A stretch of 64,000 nt of DNA from a virus: IMG/VR virus record IMGVR_UViG_3300025151_000018, positions 36,889 to 100,888 of that record; one strand, given 5' to 3'. Both the position numbers and the translations under genes were made by a program. The notes below the pieces were generated by a model that saw only the letters and a program-made list of their open reading frames with translations, searched no databases and was not told the DNA's origin. Shown piece after piece: positions 35,437-43,535 of this stretch (position 1 is the first letter of the stretch; every line of letters begins with the position of its first letter).

Positions 35437-37224
35437 TCAATCTAACCCCAAACGGTCATCTAAGTCCTTAATTTTCCTATCCGCATTAACTTCTTCTGGT
35501 GAACGGAAATCTCGCATATCACCAAGACTACCTGCTTGCTTAGGCGCACCAGAATGTCGCTTTACATGATCAGGAGATTGACCCGCACCCCTGCGCTTCA
35601 ATGCAATTTGTGAATTTAACCCAAGTCGCCTCATAGGTGGCAATTCTGTTCCCATTGTAGTCCTAACAGATTCAGGCACAGGGCCACCGTCATTTCTATT
35701 GGAGTCCATCACAGTCCTTTTGAGAATGTCGCTCATAGTCGGAGGCATTACCCAATCGCTCGTTTGAACAGGTGCGCCCCCTTGTGCGGGTGCTGCATCA
35801 GGTGGTGGTGTCGGTGCAGGTGGTGCTTCTTTGTAATCAAAGTGAATACCCGCACTTGTATCATCACGCATAGTAGCCTCAAACCCTGCCTGTTTCATTT
35901 GCATCATGTTGCGTATCATCATCTCATCTTTACGCATCATCATAATTTCATCTTCTTCTTCATGTGGTGCTAATTTCATGTGCCATTCTGTAATTTGTAA
36001 TGCTTCAAGTAAAAGAGGGAATAGTCGGTTGTTGTAAAGCATTTGACTTGCTGCCAATGCTCTATTGGTCACCACAATTTGCATACCCTCATTGTTTAGA
36101 CCACCGCCAGATACATCATTCATAAATACATTTGATACGCCAAAGAATGATGAAATCCTCTGTCTTATGTCATCTTTGATAGGGATATATTGCAATTCTT
36201 CAAGGGTGTCCATCATTCGCACATATTCAAGACCACCACGCCCCGATTCGGTTTCAACACCGATTGTCGGTATATATTGAGGATCACGCTCAAGGTGTTC
36301 CTGTATGTTTCTTGCCGTTCTCTCCACAGTTTCAAGATTTGAAGATTTGATAACCATAACCCCTCTCGGCATACGCCTCTTTTGATAGGCTGCATAAACA
36401 TAGTTATCCATAGCAATTAGAGTATTGACTTGTCGCCAAAGTGTAGCAACAGGAGAGCGACCATAGAGTTTAGATGGCGACCACTTACTAATGTGAATTA
36501 CCTCTCCTTCGGTATAGACTTGGCCTGTGCCGACACCAGCCAAATTCATGTAATGAATAGGAACAACAGGCAACCCGGTCTTAGGGCATTTTTCATTTTT
36601 GTCGCCTGTTCTAAATGACCTGTCTAACAGGCTTGTGTATTGCTTGCCACCTTTCATACCACGCTTATCAGCAACAATACGCATGAAAATAGGGTCAGCA
36701 CGAGTTATCTCTTTGATACGGTAAAACTGTGGTTTGCCACTTGTTGGATCAACAAAGTATTCCTTTGTTAGAATAATATAAGCATCATCAACTATGTTCA
36801 AATCCATTTCTATTTCACGCAATACCTCAAGGAATGATTGCCCCATACGGTTCTCACTTTCAAGTAATACCTTTGCATAGTCTAATTGCTCTTTGTTTGG
36901 TGGCCTAACTTCACCACCACATTCGGTGCAAGTTTCAACTTCTTTTTGATATTCATGGTCGCAATCCCTACACTTCATCACAAAGTTTGGTTTCCAATCC
37001 CACCCCTTTCTAAAGCATTCAGTAGCCAAGTGGTTGAGGATAGATCGCAAAACAAGACATTCGTATGCTGCTGCATACAAAGCAGGGATAGTGATACCCT
37101 GCAACAACGGTGGTTCTTGCACACCAGAAGTGAATAGTGGCATCTCTGGGGTTGGTGTGCTATGGCGTTCCATATCCACGCCCAATGCTGAAAACAATCT
37201 TTCAATTCGTTTTTTATCAGCCAT
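35437..37224 (-). CDS. Portal protein with inserted zinc ribbon
   Basis: 595 residues. Portal features: the opening FTSGVQEPPLLQGITIPALY, the wing/stem core with KLYGRSPVATLWRQVNTLIA, and the stem and crown helices after FFGVSNVFMNDVSGGGLNNE. The C-terminal region has Met-rich helices and a Pro-rich tail. The portal forms the dodecameric DNA gate at one capsid vertex and binds the terminase. Unusually, residues 85-102 contain C-x2-C and C-x2-C (KCRDCDHEY and CTECGGEV), a complete zinc ribbon inserted in the N-terminal wing. It overlaps the upstream gene by eight bases and lies two genes after the large terminase. Confidence 0.85.
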   Translation of the reverse strand: MADKKRIERLFSALGVDMERHSTPTPEMPLFTSGVQEPPLLQGITIPALYAAAYECLVLRSILNHLATECFRKGWDWKPNFVMKCRDCDHEYQKEVETCTECGGEVRPPNKEQLDYAKVLLESENRMGQSFLEVLREIEMDLNIVDDAYIILTKEYFVDPTSGKPQFYRIKEITRADPIFMRIVADKRGMKGGKQYTSLLDRSFRTGDKNEKCPKTGLPVVPIHYMNLAGVGTGQVYTEGEVIHISKWSPSKLYGRSPVATLWRQVNTLIAMDNYVYAAYQKRRMPRGVMVIKSSNLETVERTARNIQEHLERDPQYIPTIGVETESGRGGLEYVRMMDTLEELQYIPIKDDIRQRISSFFGVSNVFMNDVSGGGLNNEGMQIVVTNRALAASQMLYNNRLFPLLLEALQITEWHMKLAPHEEEDEIMMMRKDEMMIRNMMQMKQAGFEATMRDDTSAGIHFDYKEAPPAPTPPPDAAPAQGGAPVQTSDWVMPPTMSDILKRTVMDSNRNDGGPVPESVRTTMGTELPPMRRLGLNSQIALKRRGAGQSPDHVKRHSGAPKQAGSLGDMRDFRSPEEVNADRKIKDLDDRLGLD

Positions 37225-38791
37225 TAGTAATCACCTGCGCCCATTCGTCTATTGTATCTTCTGACACATTCCACTTCTTTAATAACTCAACTTGCATTTC
37301 AGGATTGTTTTCATACGCCAAGATTCTCCCTGCGTTTGTATCACCTTTCATAGCAGCAACCAAAATACTCGCCTCTCGCTTTTTCTCAATTAGATACGGT
37401 ATGGCTTGCTCTGCTGCCTTTTCAAAGGTATTAGAACCTTCAAAGACAAACTGATTGCCCTCCCAACTAATACCACCTACACCCAATCTCTGTTTTAATA
37501 CCACAGTATAATCTTCTCCACGCTTTGTGTTAAAAGGCAGGGTTAGGCGTGGTGCGCCTGTTGCAGTAAAGTCCACAGAACCATCAACTTCCCACAGGTT
37601 GCCAATGAAAGAATCAATCTTTTTGAGGAAAATAGGTGGCTTAGGTGTATCATAGTATAGTGTCCTATCGTCATGCTTTGTTCCACGACCAACCACATTT
37701 ACATCATACAAGTAGCCGTATGACTTAATCAAAGAGCCAATTTCTGATGATGAGCCATTAACACCGTTTGCTGATAATGCTTGACTATTCATCATACCAT
37801 GCTTTGTCAATACATCATAACATTCTTTGAGTATTCCTCTTTCTCTTCGGCTTAGTCTGTTTTCAGCATCAAGACGACTGTGCCATTTATCCCAAATCTC
37901 TTGCTTTTGGATTTCCGTATCAGACTTCTTTACACCAACAATGGTTTGCCTTAATGGTAATTCTAATCGATCAGGGTGCATAACAAGCATATTGAAATCA
38001 TTATCTTTCAATTGCAACATATCCCAATCTTGGTCTTGCCACCAATCAAACTGCTTTAGAACCGCTTTTTGCTCTTCTCGCAACAAATCAACAATTGATG
38101 TCGCCATCTCTGTTTCGCCACCCTTCTCTAACAAATCTATCAATTCAGGGCCATTTATACCAAAGTTATCCATAAAGAATGATTTGCTAACTTGAACCAC
38201 AGGAGGGGCATCTGTTCCCGGTTGTTCAGTCGGTGAACCTGCCCCTTCATTACCATCAAGACCGCCTATGGCTTTACCAGCAGTAGCAACGGCTGGCATA
38301 GGCGCATTTTGTTGCGCTTCTTGCGGTGCGGGGGCTTTCGCTGCCTGTTGTTCCATAGTCGCCAATTCAGCCTGTGCCTGTTGCAACTCTTGTTCTTTTT
38401 GCTGAACTTTCTGTTGAGCCGATGAAACTGCTGCGTCATTCCCATCTCCACCACCAATAGCATTACTTGCCACACTACCTACTGATGAAAGTGCATTACC
38501 TGCTGCACTTGTAGCAGTTTGCGCTGCTGAACCAACTGCATCGGTTGCTGCACCTACTGCTTTACCTGCTGCCTTAGCACCGAGTTTAGCAGCACCAACA
38601 CCAGCCTTAACACCAGCCTTAGCACCTTGATAAGCGACCTTGCCACCTATTTTCGCTGCTTGCAAACCAGCCTTAGCACCGAGTTTAGCAGCACCTAATC
38701 CGACCCTACCTGCACCCGCAGCAACTGCACCGAGTATTTTCTCAATGGAGTCATCCATAGTGCGAATGTCTGGATCGTATTCAACTCTCAT
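37217..38791 (-). CDS. Protein with synuclein-like 11-residue repeats, between terminase and portal
   Basis: 524 residues. Residues 33-76 are four near-perfect 11-residue units of the type GAAKLGAKAGL, QAAKIGGKVAY, QGAKAGVKAGV, GAAKLGAKAAG, followed by about three weaker units to residue 109. This periodicity (lysines flanking an apolar Ala/Gly face) is that of alpha-synuclein and apolipoprotein-type amphipathic helices, which lie on membranes. A Gln-rich coiled coil follows (QQKVQQKEQELQQAQAELAT), then a low-complexity linker and a folded C-terminal half of about 310 residues that I do not recognise. The start overlaps the terminase stop (ATGA). A membrane-active ejection protein is a plausible role, by inference from the repeats and position. 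Confidence 0.6.
   Translation of the reverse strand: MRVEYDPDIRTMDDSIEKILGAVAAGAGRVGLGAAKLGAKAGLQAAKIGGKVAYQGAKAGVKAGVGAAKLGAKAAGKAVGAATDAVGSAAQTATSAAGNALSSVGSVASNAIGGGDGNDAAVSSAQQKVQQKEQELQQAQAELATMEQQAAKAPAPQEAQQNAPMPAVATAGKAIGGLDGNEGAGSPTEQPGTDAPPVVQVSKSFFMDNFGINGPELIDLLEKGGETEMATSIVDLLREEQKAVLKQFDWWQDQDWDMLQLKDNDFNMLVMHPDRLELPLRQTIVGVKKSDTEIQKQEIWDKWHSRLDAENRLSRRERGILKECYDVLTKHGMMNSQALSANGVNGSSSEIGSLIKSYGYLYDVNVVGRGTKHDDRTLYYDTPKPPIFLKKIDSFIGNLWEVDGSVDFTATGAPRLTLPFNTKRGEDYTVVLKQRLGVGGISWEGNQFVFEGSNTFEKAAEQAIPYLIEKKREASILVAAMKGDTNAGRILAYENNPEMQVELLKKWNVSEDTIDEWAQVITNG
38564..38695 (-). repeat. Tandem 33-bp (11-codon) repeats
   Basis: Four 33-bp units encode the KAG-type 11-residue repeats. 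An exact 26-base string occurs at 38571-38596 and again at 38670-38695, offset by 99 bases, exactly three repeat units, which points to expansion by duplication of whole 11-mers. Confidence 0.8.
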
Positions 38792-40203
38792 ACATCAGCC
38801 CACCCTATGCGCTTAGTCCATTCCTTTCCATCAAGGACTACAATGTTATCCCTGTATTCTTTAGTGGCTTGCACCGCTAAAGCCAGCGCAATAACCATGT
38901 CATCATGCCGACCAAGAGATTCCATTTTCCCATTCGGAAGCATCGTGAACATAGACAACTCATTCAAAAGTGTATTCATGTGTCGGTGGGTTGCCCCATC
39001 GTCTTTGTATGGTATTATCAAATGCCGTTGCTCAAAATGTAATTGTAGTGTATGGATAACCGCCTCTTTTCTCATTCGGCTCATGGTAAATGGTTTGATA
39101 GGTAAATCGCTAATTTCCTTCAACACTTGATGAAACGCCTGTGCAAAGTTATTGGTTTCTAATTCAACAATAACAGGATTATACCGAGCGTTCAACTCAA
39201 TTATCTTATCAATTTGTGATGAGAAGTCCATACCTTTCTCATGGTGAACCCAAACAATTCGCTTATGTCGGTTTTCATCCATAGCAACTACCATCATACA
39301 GGTATAGTCGGCTTTTCTATCTGGGCTAATCGCTGGATCCCAACCGATGTAGTAATTGACATTCTCATCAACAGGTGGCTGAAACTCTAATGCGTATTCT
39401 GTATCTTTACAGGGGTCTGTCATTTCTTCTGGGAATAGACTTGACTCGCTCGCAATTGGCTTACACAGATATTCACGAGTAAATGCAATTGAAGTCATTT
39501 CACCCCTACGAGTTTGTAGTGCTTCTAACGACCATCTTTCAGGCCACAATGGTTTTCCTGTTGTTTCATTGATAGCAGGGTATTCTTTAACCCAATAACC
39601 TTTGAGTCCTTTTAACTCTTGATACAAATCAGTATATGAAAACGGTGTTCCTACAATAGCCAACTGTGCGGTGTGGTGCAATACAGGTAGCAAAGCAGTA
39701 TAGAACCAAGTAGCAATATGTGCCATTTGCGATTCCGCTTCACTTGAAAGAATATCGTCAAGCACTACAATGTCAGGGTGCGCCCCACGCACCGCTTTAC
39801 CAACTGACATAGCAGCAATAGATGATTTGTTTGTGAATTTGAATTTCTGTTTAGCCCACCCTCTTTTGGGCTTTAGGTGTTGAAGCGCAGGTGTTGTTTC
39901 AATCAACTCATTCATTTTACCCATGTGTTCAATGGACTGATGCTGACTGTGTGAAAAGAATAGGACTTCTGTGCCATCGTTGTAAGCCATTTTCCATAAT
40001 AGATAGACACGGTAAAATACAGATTTGCCGTGATCACGAGAAGCAATAACGCAAGTCTTTGTATTGTTTTGAGAAGCCTCATACCATTCCTTGTGAAAGT
40101 CGGCTAATTGAAATCCGCATATATCTTCAAAGAAGTATTTGAAATCCCTGCGACCCATCTCCCAATCAACTTGGGATGCTAAGGACAATACCGCTTCTGA
40201 CAA
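38788..40203 (-). CDS. terL: Terminase large subunit
   Basis: 471 residues. DNA-packaging ATPase and nuclease. Walker A is ASRDHGKS at about residues 54-61, Walker B with catalytic acid is IVVLDD at 145-150, and a coupling motif follows at VGTPFSYTDLY. The C-terminal RNase-H-fold nuclease shows YIGWDPA (first Asp, about residue 289), IVELETNN and the closing GRHDDMVIALALA. The start is a TTG at 40203 directly after the upstream TGA; the first ATG would be at residue 16 and would remove part of the N-terminal helix, so I prefer TTG. It opens the conserved terminase-portal-protease-capsid order. Confidence 0.92.
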   Translation of the reverse strand: MSEAVLSLASQVDWEMGRRDFKYFFEDICGFQLADFHKEWYEASQNNTKTCVIASRDHGKSVFYRVYLLWKMAYNDGTEVLFFSHSQHQSIEHMGKMNELIETTPALQHLKPKRGWAKQKFKFTNKSSIAAMSVGKAVRGAHPDIVVLDDILSSEAESQMAHIATWFYTALLPVLHHTAQLAIVGTPFSYTDLYQELKGLKGYWVKEYPAINETTGKPLWPERWSLEALQTRRGEMTSIAFTREYLCKPIASESSLFPEEMTDPCKDTEYALEFQPPVDENVNYYIGWDPAISPDRKADYTCMMVVAMDENRHKRIVWVHHEKGMDFSSQIDKIIELNARYNPVIVELETNNFAQAFHQVLKEISDLPIKPFTMSRMRKEAVIHTLQLHFEQRHLIIPYKDDGATHRHMNTLLNELSMFTMLPNGKMESLGRHDDMVIALALAVQATKEYRDNIVVLDGKEWTKRIGWADV

Positions 40204-41973
40204 TCAGACCACTTCCTCTCGCCAACCACTTGGCAAGAGGCTATAATCGGCATCTGCCTTTTGCTGACCTTTCATCTCCTTGATTAGACCTGCTGGTAAT
40301 AGCGATAAATTGGCGTTGTCAAAACTTTTCTGTCGTGCAAAGGTGTCGGCACTTGGTGGTTCATCTTCTGGGGGCCAAGGTGGTTTTTCCTTCATTTTAT
40401 CCCCATACATTCGCTTCAAGCGTTCCAACAAGTCTGGATCTCTCGGCATACCTGCGTTCATAGCAGGTGGGTCAGGGTTTCGTGATAAAACACCGTCAAG
40501 TGCGCCATCTTTTGGCAAGCGTGGGTTCATCTTTTCCATTCCGAAGTTGTCATGCACATCAAATGCGTGTGGATTGTGAAACGGATTAGCAAACGGATTC
40601 TTTACAACAGACCTTTGAAAATCAAACAAGTTTGTTTGTGGTTGCCCCCTTCGCTCATTCCTTTCCATCTGTCTTTTGTTAGCAGCAGCAACGGTTGCAT
40701 CTGGGTTTTGTTGAGGGTTTTGTGTCATTGCCATTTCAAGACCACTTGGTGGTGCTTGAGGCTTCATAGGCTTATACGGCAATCCCTGTGGTTGTGTTCG
40801 CATTGGCACACCGTCTGTTCGCCCTGCAAATGGGCTTGGTTGTTCTCGGAATTGACCTACTGAACCGCCCTTTGAACGGTTAGCAGTTGTTCCATAACCT
40901 TGCCCTGTCGGTGGAGTTTTCCCTGTTTGGTTATCAACGGGAACTCTCTCACCCCCTCTTACTGAACGGGGGTCGGAATAATTCACTTTACCATCTAATA
41001 CTGCGTTTGCATCGGATAGCGAACCATCATCAGTTTGTTTTGATTCGGCAGGTTTTCCTCTCGGTTGCGACATTGTTGGTGGTGCTTGTGCGCCAGAGTT
41101 ATCCAACACATTCATAGCATCACCGACATCCATTTGAGATGGTGCTACGGGGTTGTTTTGTAAAGCCGTTTGAGTTGGAGTTGGCTTACTTAGTGGTTGA
41201 AGGTCGGCTAAACGACCTCCCCTAACTCCCGCCCAAGGATCTGTATTAGGGTTGCTAACATTTTGATTGCGTGAAACAGGGTTGTGCGCCCCTACTCCTA
41301 ACGCTGCAAATGGGTCAGCAGGGGGTTGAGCAGGTGCTGGTGGTGTATAACCCGGTGCTACTCCTTCTGGTAATGGTGGAGGGTTAGGCCCTGTTTGTGG
41401 TGCTGGTGGTTGAGAAGGTGGTGCTTGCACCCCCGCATCTCCTGATTGACCCATAGCAGCAAAACCTGCATCAGCAGCACTTGGAGTTTCAGTTGGAGTT
41501 GGGTTTCGCAAAGCATCAACCCTTGCCCTTATGTCATCCATGTCAGTAGCACTTGGTCGCTTAGATGGCGGTGGGCCTGTTGGCCCTTTTGGTTTTGGAG
41601 GATTTGCTTCGGCCATTTCTTGAGTCAAATCTGGCTCACTTGCCCTTCTTTCACTATCCATCCGAGCGTTAGCCATTGCTTCGGTCTTTTTCCTTTCCCT
41701 TCGCTCTTTGGCTTTTTTGTTTCTTTGTTCTCTTCGCTCGGCTGCTCTGTTGCCAGCATCTTGAAGTGATTTTGGTTGTGAAGAACCGCTTTCCTTTTTA
41801 TTGCGGTTATCAGCATAGCCCTGCTTTAGACCGTCTTTGAAACCTTTTTGCATCTGATCCCAAACATACTCAAACACTACATCTGTCTGTGGTTCAGCAC
41901 GAAGCGTGTGCTTCCCAAGCATCTCTGCTCGTGCTTTAATCAAAAGGTCATCAAATCGGTCAGCCACCTTCAA
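40204..41973 (-). CDS. Disordered Pro/Gln-rich protein upstream of terminase
   Basis: 589 residues. Start TTG at 41973 (TTGA overlap with the previous stop) has a GGAGAG site at the right distance. After a folded-looking first 60 residues (VADRFDDLLIKARAEMLGKH) comes a highly basic helix (RAAERREQRNKKAKERRERK), then some 350 residues of Pro, Gln, Asn and Gly with no visible fold. A short Lys/Trp/Pro-rich end follows. No family is recognised. The basic part could bind DNA; long disordered proteins in this position may be internal head or scaffold components. Confidence 0.55.
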   Translation of the reverse strand: MKVADRFDDLLIKARAEMLGKHTLRAEPQTDVVFEYVWDQMQKGFKDGLKQGYADNRNKKESGSSQPKSLQDAGNRAAERREQRNKKAKERRERKKTEAMANARMDSERRASEPDLTQEMAEANPPKPKGPTGPPPSKRPSATDMDDIRARVDALRNPTPTETPSAADAGFAAMGQSGDAGVQAPPSQPPAPQTGPNPPPLPEGVAPGYTPPAPAQPPADPFAALGVGAHNPVSRNQNVSNPNTDPWAGVRGGRLADLQPLSKPTPTQTALQNNPVAPSQMDVGDAMNVLDNSGAQAPPTMSQPRGKPAESKQTDDGSLSDANAVLDGKVNYSDPRSVRGGERVPVDNQTGKTPPTGQGYGTTANRSKGGSVGQFREQPSPFAGRTDGVPMRTQPQGLPYKPMKPQAPPSGLEMAMTQNPQQNPDATVAAANKRQMERNERRGQPQTNLFDFQRSVVKNPFANPFHNPHAFDVHDNFGMEKMNPRLPKDGALDGVLSRNPDPPAMNAGMPRDPDLLERLKRMYGDKMKEKPPWPPEDEPPSADTFARQKSFDNANLSLLPAGLIKEMKGQQKADADYSLLPSGWREEVV

Positions 41974-43535
41974 TACTCTCCTTCAAACTCTGCCATCATT
42001 GCTCGCAATTCTTCTTCATGTGCGTCAATACCTGTATAGAATGCACCTTCATCATCACCCCTGATATATCCAGCCATGTATGTATGTTCTGAATCAATGT
42101 TAGCCCATAATTCTCCATTAGCCTTGCGACCATATTTGCCGTCATCACTAATCATTACAAAATCATCAGCACCAATTTCCTCCATTACCTTTCTGTTGTG
42201 CATTTCTTCCTCTGATACATCATCTTCTGTTAAATCAAAAATTGTTGGCAATCCTTCAAGTGATTTATCGTTCTTTGATATTGATTTGCGAATGCCAATG
42301 TGTTCAATACTTGAGTAAATTCTGTCGGCTGACTCCTGTGCTGATTTGTATTGCATCATTGGGTTTCCACCCATTGCTCTCATGTTCATACGGTTTTGAG
42401 CCTGATCGAATTGTTGGTTTTGTTGTGCAACGCCACGATTCTTCAATGCTCGCATTCCCGCACCCGCTAAGTTGCTAAGACCGCCTGTTAATACACCACC
42501 CGCAATACTTGCACCTAACTGACCCATACCTTTCATACTGCCATCGGCATTTCGTAGCCAAGACTCTTTACCTTGCCTACCTTGTTGTAGTGTATTCATG
42601 TCTTGCATTGTTCCCAGATTTTGAGCCATTTGTTGCATTTGGTTATTACCACCCTGCATTTGGTTTTGTTGTGGTGCTTGACCTTGCGGTGCTTGACCTT
42701 GCGGTGCTTGACCTTGCGGTGGTGCTGGTGGTGGGTTTCCTCCGCCACCGCCCTGTGGGTTTGGTTGTGGTGGGTTTCCTCCGCCACCGCCCTGTGGGTT
42801 TGGTTGGATTCTTGGAGGCGTTTGATTAGGTAATGGGTTTTGATTTGCTGATGGTGGCGATTGTGTTCCCGCATTGCTTGTGCCACCTGTGCCACCTGTA
42901 TTACCTGTATTACCTGTATTACCTGTATTACCTGTATTACCTGTATTACCTGTATTACCTGTATTACCTGTGCTACCTGTATTACCTGTGCTACCTGTAT
43001 TACCTGTGCCACCTGTGCCACCTGTGCCACCTGTGCCACCTGTGCCACCTGTGTTATTCTGTGGGATTTGCGGAGGGGCTTGAGATGGTAATGCAGCATT
43101 AGCCCCTGTGGTGTTCCCTTGATGGGCGTTGGCGGGGTTTCCTCCCATGCCAGCAAATTGATTTTGCATACCTTCTCTTTGTTTTGTGTTGTGAACATTC
43201 ATCATAGAAGAAGCCAAAGAACCAGCAAAACCATGTTTTGTTCCTCGCCCACTTCCCGCACTTAACATTTTATTCCCTTGAGGATCCATTGCTATGTTTT
43301 GACTTTGCATTTGTTGCCTAAATGCTTGTTGTTGGTCTGGGGGCATTTGGTTGTATTGTTTTCCCGCTTTGTTTGCTTCCATTCTTGCTTTGCCAGCCTG
43401 TGTAAAGGGATTTCCTCTTGCCAAACCTGTTTGTTGGTTTGTTGTTAGCCAATTCTTTTCAATGTCTTGAGCCTGTTCTCTCTCCATAAGTAGCCTTTGT
43501 CGGGCAATTAGATCTGCACTAAACTCTTTCTTCAT
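41970..43535 (-). CDS. Virion-like protein with collagen-like Gly-X-Thr tract
   Basis: 521 residues from the ATG at 43535, which overlaps the previous stop (ATGA) and has a GGTGG site; an in-frame ATG further upstream would overlap the preceding gene by 70 bases. Order: a Gln/Met-rich helix (ADLIARQRLLMEREQAQDIE), then residues 162-219 with about 19 Gly-X-Thr triplets (X is Gly, Asn or Ser), then Pro/Gly/Gln repeats (APQGQAPQGQAPQ and a duplicated GGGGGNPP), then a Gly-rich hydrophobic stretch (SIAGGVLTGGLSNLAGAG) and an acidic folded end. Gly-X-Thr collagens are known from viral fibres and BclA-like spore filaments, where they trimerise. The role here is unknown. Confidence 0.6.
   Translation of the reverse strand: MKKEFSADLIARQRLLMEREQAQDIEKNWLTTNQQTGLARGNPFTQAGKARMEANKAGKQYNQMPPDQQQAFRQQMQSQNIAMDPQGNKMLSAGSGRGTKHGFAGSLASSMMNVHNTKQREGMQNQFAGMGGNPANAHQGNTTGANAALPSQAPPQIPQNNTGGTGGTGGTGGTGGTGNTGSTGNTGSTGNTGNTGNTGNTGNTGNTGNTGNTGGTGGTSNAGTQSPPSANQNPLPNQTPPRIQPNPQGGGGGNPPQPNPQGGGGGNPPPAPPQGQAPQGQAPQGQAPQQNQMQGGNNQMQQMAQNLGTMQDMNTLQQGRQGKESWLRNADGSMKGMGQLGASIAGGVLTGGLSNLAGAGMRALKNRGVAQQNQQFDQAQNRMNMRAMGGNPMMQYKSAQESADRIYSSIEHIGIRKSISKNDKSLEGLPTIFDLTEDDVSEEEMHNRKVMEEIGADDFVMISDDGKYGRKANGELWANIDSEHTYMAGYIRGDDEGAFYTGIDAHEEELRAMMAEFEGEY
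42880..43054. repeat. 9-bp minisatellite encoding Gly-X-Thr triplets
   Basis: About 19 tandem 9-base units. On the plus strand they read acctgtatt, acctgtgcc or acctgtgct; on the coding minus strand they give Asn-, Gly- or Ser-Thr-Gly. The units are nearly identical at the DNA level, so the tract probably changes length by slippage. There are no spacers, so it is not a CRISPR array. Confidence 0.9.

Noticed and set aside
42880-43054. Possible CRISPR array
   Set aside because: Units are nine bases, directly tandem and in frame with a coding sequence; there are no spacers.
42596-43198. Repetitive frames of the Ile-Gln-Val, Leu-Tyr-Tyr or Cys-Ile-Thr type over the minisatellite
   Set aside because: They are alternate-frame readings of the 9-bp repeat; the Gly-X-Thr frame fits the overlapping junctions and neighbouring protein.
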